In this document: one piece after another, positions 57,494 through 64,000 of the stretch
How positions within the stretch are numbered: position 1 is the stretch's first letter
Layout of the letters: each line of letters begins with the position of its first letter
NCBI GenBank assembly: GCA_013180625.2
Contig: SNVD02006105.1
Coordinates: 180,697-244,696 of the forward strand
Reading direction: 5' to 3'
Origin: Boswellia sacra
Lineage: Eukaryota > Streptophyta > Magnoliopsida > Sapindales > Burseraceae
Length of the DNA stretch: 64,000 nucleotides
The notes under the pieces: model-generated
Seen by the model: the letters and a program-made list of their open reading frames with translations, nothing else
What the model was told of the DNA's origin: nothing
Databases searched by the model: none
Made by a program: the position numbers and the translations under genes

Positions 57494-59525
57494 ATGTCCG
57501 AGGGAGAAACGGATCAACGACTTAAGAGAATTAAGGAGTTTCTCCAATCCTCGAATTTAAGGCTAAATCGGTCAATTTCAACTCCACCTCCAGAATTTGA
57601 CCTTGCACGACATACTTCCCTCCCATCTTCTTGTAGTTCAATCAAATCTGAATCGGAAGTAATGGCGATGGAAAACGACCAGACTCTTAAGGAGTTAGCG
57701 GCTCCAATTATTGATCAACAACCGCTATGCATAGCACCAATTCTGAGATAGATTTTGAACTTAAATCTGGACTGATTCATCTCTTGCCTACATTTCATGG
57801 TTTTGCAGGAGAGGATCCGAACAAACACCTCAAAGAATTTCATGTGGTATGCTCAAGTATGAAGCCAACTGGCGTTTCTGAAGAGCAAATTAAATTGAGA
57901 GCTTTCCCATTCTCATTAGCAGATTCGGCAAAAGATTGGCTATACTATCTACCACCAGGTACCATTACCACCTGGAATGAGATGAGTAAACTCTTTTTGG
58001 AGAAATACTTTCCAGCCTCGAAAGTTACAAATATTAGAAAAGATATTAGTGGCATTCGACAACACAATGGAGAATCACTTCATGAATATTGGGAAAGATT
58101 TAAAAGGTTATGTGCTAGCTGTCCAAACCACCAAATTAGTGATGGACTCCTAATTCAATATTTCTATGAGGGTCTCTTACCAATGGAAAGGAGTATCATT
58201 GATGCTGCTAGTGGTGGAGCACTAGTTAATAAAACACCGAACGTTGCAAGACGTTTGATTAGTGACATGGCAGCGAACTCCCAACAATTCAGCAGTCAAT
58301 TTGAGCCACAACTAACAAAAAGAGTAAATGAGGTAAGTACTTCAAACATTGAACAACAACTTTGTGAACTTACCTCTCTTGTAAAAAAATGGCTGTAGGA
58401 CATATGCAGCAATCTTATGCATGTGGAGTATGTTCTGCCATGGACCATCCAACCGACATGTGTCCAACTTTGCAAGAAGGAGATACAAAACAAGCCAATG
58501 CCATGGGTGGATTTCCAGGACAACCAAGGCAAAGGTATGACCCTTTCTCCAATACTTACAATGCTGGATGGAGAGATCACCCTAATTTAAGATATGGGAA
58601 TCGTCAACCAATCGCCCCAAATGCCATACCAAATCGACCACCAGGTTTCAATCAACCATGGGTGCAGCAACCATTTCAAGCACAACCACCACCAATACCA
58701 GAACCAGCACCACAACCAGCTCCACAAAATTCAGGTATGTCTCTCCAGGATATTGTTAAAGCACTTGCCACTAACACAATGCAATTTCAGCAGGAAACTA
58801 GGGCAAGTATCCAAAACCTGGCAAATCAAATGGGACAACTGCCTACTAGCATGAGCAAATTCAAAGGCCAAGACTCAGAAAAATTATCTTCTCAAATGGT
58901 GATCAATCCAAGCGAGACTGCTAGTGCGATAACTTTGCGAAGTGGAGAGCAATTAGATGTCTTACCAGGAAAATCACAAACTGATGAAGGAGATGACACC
59001 ACATCCACTATGAACAAAACATTGACTTCTCAGGTAAATCCTATAACTCCCATTCCTTCATATGTTACTCCTCCACTTTTTCCTAGTAGATTTGCAAAAT
59101 CGAAAAAGAAGGAACAAGAACAAAAAATCCTGGAAACTTTTTACAAAATCGAGGTAAATATACCACTTCTGGATTCTATCGAGCAAGTACCTCGTTATAC
59201 AAAATGTCTCAAGGAGTTATGCACCAACAAGAGAAATTTAAAAGGGAATGAGAAAGTAAGTATGGGGGAAAATATTTCAACTGTACTACAAAGAAAAATT
59301 CCTCCGAAATGCAATGATCCAGGTACGGTCACCATTTCATGCACCATTGGTAAAACCAAGTTTGAGAGAGCTATGTTATATTTAGGAGCATCTATTAATG
59401 TCATGCCATTTATTTATGCTTCTTTAGATCTTGGACCTTTTGCGAAAACTGGTATTACCATTCAATTTGCTGATCATTTTAATGCATATCCAAAAGAGTT
59501 GTGGAAGATGTGCTTGTGCAGGTGA
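57494..59525 (+). pseudogene. Ty3 gag and protease, frameshifted
   Basis: ATG 57494 opens an 85-codon N-terminal frame (MSEGETDQRLKRIKEFLQSS). A shift near 57,740 leads into the gag core at 57727-58398 (HLLPTFHGFAGEDPNKHLKE, KDWLYYLPPGTITTWNEM, ESLHEYWERFKRLCASCPNH). After a shift in an A run near 58,390 comes the zinc-binding CGVCSAMDHPTDMCP and a Pro/Gln-rich linker. The protease region at about 59,330-59,420 reads LYLGASINVMP. The usual catalytic Asp of DLGAS is Tyr here (codon 59379-59381), so this protease should be inactive. Confidence 0.88.
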
Positions 59526-62500
59526 ATCAATTGGTTTTCCCAGCAGACTTCTATGTCCTTAAAATAGAGGATGAGACATCTCCTAATCCAACACCGATTC
59601 TTTTAGGGAGACCATTCTTGAAAACTGCTAGAACAAAGATTGATGTTCATGATGGCATTCTCACCATAGAGTTTGATGGCAATGTTATCCGTTTCAATAT
59701 TTTGGAGGCAATGAGGTACCCTAGTGACTTGCATTCTGTTTTTGCAGTTGATATTATTGATTCTTTGGCACAACAACTTTTTGAGTTAACTCGCAAGGAT
59801 GGATTGGAAGTAGCCATTAGTGAGCACATAGGGACAGAAAATTCTAGAGAACCGAGAAGGCTGATACAAGTGTCTAAAGAAGCGGAGGAAGTTGTGGCAA
59901 GCTTGGATGATACTATAGCTATCACCACAAACAGGTATGATGTTTCGTACATTGAATTGCCTTTATCTAATGAGAAACTTCTACCTTCCATTATGAAAGC
60001 ACCTGCCTTGGAGCTTAAGCCTCTTCCAGAACATTTGAAGCATGTATTCCTTGGTGAGAAAGATACTTTGCCAGTCATAATAGCAAAGGGTCTTACACCA
60101 TTACAAGAAGAGAAACTCATCCGAGTGGTCCGAGATCACAAAATAGCCATTGGGTGGACAATAGCTGACATCAAAGGTATTAGTCCAGCCGTATGCATGC
60201 ACCGCATCTTGTTAGAAGAGGGATCCAAGCCCACTAGAGAAGCACAGCGGAGGTTGAATCCTCCGATGATGGAAGTTGTCAAGAAAGAAATCCTGAAATT
60301 GTTAGATATGGGTGTGATTTATCCAATTTCGGACAACAAGTGGGTGAGTCCAATCCAAGTTGTTCCGAAAAAATCTGGTGTTACGGTGGTTAAGAATGAC
60401 AATAATGAGCTAGTTCCCACTCGTATCCAAACCGGGTGGCGAGTTTGTATTGATTATCGAAAGCTCAATTCTGCAACTCGCAAGGCTCACTTTCCTTTGC
60501 CATTCATTGATCAAATGCTGGAGAGATTAGCAGGTCATTCTCATTATTGTTTTCTTGATGGCTATTCAGGATATAATCAGATTGTCATTGCCCCTGAGGA
60601 TCAAGAGAAAACTACATTCACCTGCCCATTCGGTACATTTGCCTATCGACGCATGCCATTCGGTCTTTGCAATGCCCCTGCCACTTTCCAAAGGTGTATG
60701 GTAAGTATTTTCTCTGAGTATGTTGAGAACATTATTGAGGTATTTATGGATGACTTTAGTGTTTTTGGTGATTCTTTTGATAAATGCCTTGACAACCTTA
60801 CCCTTATACTACAAAGATGTATAGAAACTAACCTTGTTCTGAATTGGGAGAAATGTCATTTTATGGTAGATCAGGGTATAGTTTTGGGACATGTTATTTC
60901 TGCTAAGGGTATAGAGGTGGATAAATCCAAGATAGATCTTATATGTTCCTTACCACCTCCTACAAGTGTGCGAGATATTCGTTCGTTTCTTGGTCATGCA
61001 AGTTTCTATCGTAGATTTATCAAAGATTTCTCGAAGATAGCTTGCCCCTATGCAGATTATTATAGAATGATGTGGCCTTTGAATTTGATGAGAAATGCAA
61101 AGAGGCATTTGAGAAACTGAAGGAACTCTTGACTTCGGCTCCAGTAATCCAATCTCCGAATTGGGATCATCCATTCGAGATCATGTGCGATGCAAGTGAC
61201 TACGCTGTGGGTGCCGTTTTGGGTCAACGAATTGGCAGAATTCCACATGCCATTTACTATGCATCTCGAACTTTAAGTGATGCTTAGCTTAATTATTCTA
61301 CCACTGAGAAAGAGCTCCTGGCGGTTATTTTTGCTTTAGAAAAATTTCGTTCTTATTTGATTGGTACTAAAGTAACCGTTTATTCTAATCATGCAGCTTT
61401 GAGGTACTTGCTCACAAAGAAAGATGCTAAACCAAGGCTTATCAGGTGGATACTCCTTTTACAGGAATTTGACTTGGAGATCAAAGATAAGAAGGGAAGT
61501 GAAAACTTAGTTGAAGACCATCTCAGTCGCATTGTCCATGACGAGGATGTACTGCCATTACAAGAAAGTTTTCCGGATGAACAATTGCTGTCTCTACATG
61601 TAGCAGCCCCTTGGTATGCAGATATTGTTAATTACTTAGTTACCAAGAAGCTACCACATGACTTGACTCGAGCTCAAAGAGACAAGATCAAAAACATTGC
61701 CAAATATTACATATGGGATGATCCATACTTATGGAAGCATTGTTCTGATCAAGTGATAAGAAGGTGTGTTTCTGAATCTGAATTTAATTCAATTTTGACC
61801 TTCTGTCATTCTTATGCATGTGGCGGTCACTTCGGACCAAAAAGAACAGCCCTGAAAGTTCTTGATTGTGGATTCGACTGGCCATCATTGTTCAAAGATG
61901 CATATCTATTTTGCAAAGCTTGTGACCGTTGTCAAAGGACAGGTAATTTAAGTGCCAAAAATCAAATGCCACAAACCCCTATACTTATTGTCGAGATTTT
62001 TGATGTGTGGGGTATTGATTTCATGGGTCCTTTTCCTTCATCTTTTGGTAATGTTTACATTATACTTGCTGTGGATTATGTTTCTAAATGGGTGAAAGCA
62101 AAATCTACGAGAACTAATGATTCTAAAGTTGTTGTAGATTTTGTGAAATCTAACATTTTTGCAAGATTGGAACACCAAGAGCCATGATTAGTGACAGAGG
62201 GACACACTTCTGCAACAAATCATTTGAAGCCTTGCTCAAGAAATACAACATCACTCACAAGGTGTCTACTGCATATCATCCACAAACTAGTGGTCAAGTT
62301 GAAGTTTCAGATCGGGAAGTCAAGTCCATTCTCGAGAAGACGGTGAATCCGAATAGAAAAGATTGGAGCCTACGACTTAATGATGCACTTTGGGCATATC
62401 GAACTGCTTACAAGACACCTATTAGTATGTCTCCTTATAGGTAAGTCTATGGTAAGCCATGCCACCTTCCAGTGGAGCTCGAACATAAAGCATGGTGGGC

Positions 62501-62909
62501 AGTAAAGCTTTTTAACATGGAGATGGATGCTGCTGGAGAACAAAGGAAGCTTCAACTGCAAGAATTGGAAGAACTTAGAAATGATGCCTATGAGAATTCC
62601 AAAATTTACAAGGAGAGAACTAAGGCATTTCATGATAAAATGATCTCCAGGAAGAATTTTGAAGTGGGACAGAAAGTTCTTTTATTTCATTCTCACCTCA
62701 AGTTATTTCAAGGTAAATTACGATCTCGATGGGTCGGACCTTTTGTTATTACTAATGTTTTTTCTCATGGTGCAGTAGAAATCAAGAGCTTAAAAACGGA
62801 CAAAGTATTCAAGGTGAATGGGCACAGGTTGAAGCCTTACTATGAGAATTCAGTGATGCAAGACATCGAGGAGGTACCTCTCTACGAGCTAGCTTATCTT
62901 GATGGGTGA
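59501..62909 (+). pseudogene. Ty3 pol: RT, RNase H, integrase, frameshifted
   Basis: 59501-61120 encodes the end of protease (ILLGRPFLKTARTKID) and reverse transcriptase: WRVCIDYRKLNSATRKAHFP, FLDGYSGYNQI, FMPFGLCNAPATFQR-type motif and the catalytic FMDDF (60743-60757). A shift near 61,060 leads to RNase H (FEIMCDASDYAVGAVLG) with a TAG at 61285-61287 and [20 protein letters not shown] beyond it. Integrase starts in the same frame at 61,600 with the zinc-binding [10 protein letters not shown] and CKACDRCQR, then [13 protein letters not shown] (first Asp). A one-base loss near 62,165 shifts to [10 protein letters not shown] and the [11 protein letters not shown] region, completing the D, D, E triad. 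A TAA at 62442-62444 precedes a normal C-terminal part ending at 62909. Confidence 0.92.
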
Positions 62910-63356
62910 TGGCAAGTAACGTCAGGCTGAGGACGTTAAACCAAGCGCTTATTGGGAGGCAACCCAATGTTTTTGAAATATAAATAAAAAGAGACAAAGA
63001 AAAGAAGGTAGTATTGATCAATTTTTGTGTTTCGAGGAGATTCCTCTCATGGGCTATTATCATTGATCAGGTTTTATCTCTCTTTGCCATTTGTCTCATT
63101 TGCTTTGTTGTTTGTTTTTGACTTTCATTTGCTCTTGTGTTTTTATTTCTTTTATGTGTCTCTATTTTCTTTTCTTTTCTTTTCTTTTCTTGTGTTTAAT
63201 TTGATTATTCCGTGCTTCGAGTTCAGTTGTGCAACAGCTTGAGGAAACATTCAAACGGGAGTTGAAGCCATTGTTCGAAGGTTTGAAACGTGCATATCTG
63301 GGAGAAGAACAAACTCAATCGCATTATCGGTAATACCTCTCCTTTTCTTCTCTTCA
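62910..63356 (+). other. Post-integrase spacer with conserved hairpin and pyrimidine tract
   Basis: Begins with GACGTTAAACCAAGCGCTTA and the hairpin ATTGGG-AGGCAA-CCCAAT at 62951-62968, a motif I recall directly after integrase in many plant Ty3 elements. A (TTTTC)n tract at about 63,164-63,190 and TTCGAGTTCAG at 63,217-63,227 look like a polypyrimidine tract and 3' splice site. The short open stretch 63,228-63,330 (QQLEETFKRELKPLFEG) could be an exon. Confidence 0.5.
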
Positions 63357-63911
63357 ATGGATGCTGATATCTTTCTATCGAACCTTCGTAAATATTTCCC
63401 TTCACTTCCTCAAAATGCTGTGTTTAAAATTTATAAAGTACGGATGACTAGACTTTGGGCATTGATGCTCCTAAATGTCCCTGCTGATATCCGATGGCTT
63501 ATCGAAGCCAAGGTGAGATTGTCCGGTGAGCCGGACATTAATCTCGCAAAATACATGCCTGGTCTAGGAAAGAGCTACTACGCCAAGAGGCGAAGAGCGA
63601 AAAGGTTACAAGTATGTTATAAATGTGCTAGATGGAATTGTAACCAGACTTGTCGTTCATTAGGTTTTGCGTCCAGGAATAGAGAAGATAAACTTTCATT
63701 TATTAAGAATGGTTTGAGTAATGAGTCGCTGGATAATGTTTTGTTAACTCTCGAGTCACATTCTTGTGGACTTGTTCAGCGTGAATTGCTTAATCTATGG
63801 ACACAATTTCGTGATGAATTGCAGTGTTATAGTCTAGGGAATCTGATTAAAAATGACCCTGTTTGCCAGTTTATAAGAAAACTGGATGGGAAGCAAATCC
63901 CCGACTCATAG
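63357..63911 (+). CDS. Extra ORF of the Ty3 element, function unknown
   Basis: 184 codons from ATG 63357 to the stop at 63911, intact and co-oriented with pol, about 450 bp after integrase. The protein starts MDADIFLSNLRKYFPSLPQN and has LWALMLLNVPADIRWLIEAK, a strongly basic YYAKRRRAKRLQ, then a compact cysteine cluster CYKCARWNCNQTC, then a Leu-rich helical region (NVLLTLESHSCGLVQRELLN) and a mixed C-terminus. No signal peptide or clear membrane segment is seen, so it does not look like an envelope. The basic patch plus clustered Cys suggests nucleic-acid or metal binding, which is inference only. It is the only large frame in this element without a lesion. A spliced message is possible from the acceptor-like site at 63,227. 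Confidence 0.6.
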   Translation: MDADIFLSNLRKYFPSLPQNAVFKIYKVRMTRLWALMLLNVPADIRWLIEAKVRLSGEPDINLAKYMPGLGKSYYAKRRRAKRLQVCYKCARWNCNQTCRSLGFASRNREDKLSFIKNGLSNESLDNVLLTLESHSCGLVQRELLNLWTQFRDELQCYSLGNLIKNDPVCQFIRKLDGKQIPDS

Positions 63912-64000
63912 AAGGCGTTTCAGCCGTTACTGGACGTAAAACCAGAGGAAGGTGTGAGCCACAATCACAACTACTTGTATATTTGAATGTGTGTTGTTGT

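Larger units (their letters stand above)
55990..64000 (+). mobile_element. Athila-like Ty3 retrotransposon, runs past the window end
   Basis: 5' LTR, primer site, gag, protease, reverse transcriptase, RNase H, integrase, then a non-coding stretch and an extra ORF, all on the plus strand. The order RT-RNase H-integrase is Ty3-type. The gag and primer site are like Athila elements. The 3' LTR is not in the window. Frames switch several times between gag and integrase and carry stops, so this copy is not competent, but it is much better preserved than the copia elements here. Confidence 0.9.

Noticed and set aside
58296..58580. 94-codon minus-strand ORF
   Set aside because: It overlaps the gag zinc-binding region on the other strand, which has clear homology.
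1..64000. CRISPR arrays, operons, phage or other prokaryotic systems
   Set aside because: All recognisable genes are spliced plant genes or plant transposons. No regular direct-repeat/spacer array was found; the tandem repeats present have no unique spacers.

Overview
This window is nuclear DNA from a flowering plant, most probably a eudicot. It is AT-rich, its genes have many short GT-AG introns, the three host genes are typical plant nuclear genes, and most of the rest is transposable-element debris (Ty1/copia, Ty3, CACTA, Mutator-like, hAT, MITE). I cannot name the species.

Left third (1-19,700), the gene-bearing part. A 23-exon plant cyclopropane-fatty-acid synthase gene (2804-9914, +) reads through in frame to its stop, but the exon for the FAD-binding N-terminus is not in the window. 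Its introns hold an antisense tRNA-Leu-like sequence and a 718-bp MITE. A degraded LTR-like block (about 11,177-14,275) follows. Then come PGR5, the chloroplast cyclic-electron-flow protein (15105-16091, +), and convergent to it eIF(iso)4E, the cap-binding translation factor (16923-19663, -). Both look intact. They do not form a pathway with each other; plant neighbours are generally unrelated.

Middle (19,700-49,100), nested transposons. A non-autonomous CACTA element (21506-24978, TSD AGA); a complete but decayed copia element (26229-34008, -, TSD CATTT) carrying a Ty3 gag fragment whose parts are in permuted order; a 968-bp Mutator-like element with long terminal inverted repeats and a 9-bp TSD (35543-36510); a decayed hAT transposase gene (about 37,490-40,230, -) interrupted by a 765-bp LTR-like insert; and a large SIRE/Maximus-like copia element (about 40,545-49,085, -) with an extra ORF after pol and no recognisable 3' LTR.

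Right third (49,100-64,000). Three tandem copies, about 1 kb each, of a gene-like unit on the minus strand (50,190-53,315) encode a short protein with one hydrophobic segment and a charged C-terminus that I do not recognise; all three copies carry lesions. A fragment of a chloroplast Mfd/TRCF-like DNA helicase gene follows (53685-55158, +), then a field of short tandem repeats, then an Athila-like Ty3 element (55990 to beyond the window end, +) with LTR, primer site, gag, pol and an extra ORF downstream of integrase (63357-63911).

An exact back-to-back pair of Tn5 mosaic ends sits at 56615-56652 inside the Ty3 LTR. This is the Nextera mate-pair junction adapter, a library artefact, so the assembly around that point should not be trusted without read evidence. 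No bacterial-type system, CRISPR array or operon is present. The best candidates for undescribed biology are the tandem membrane-protein-like family and the extra ORF of the Ty3 element.
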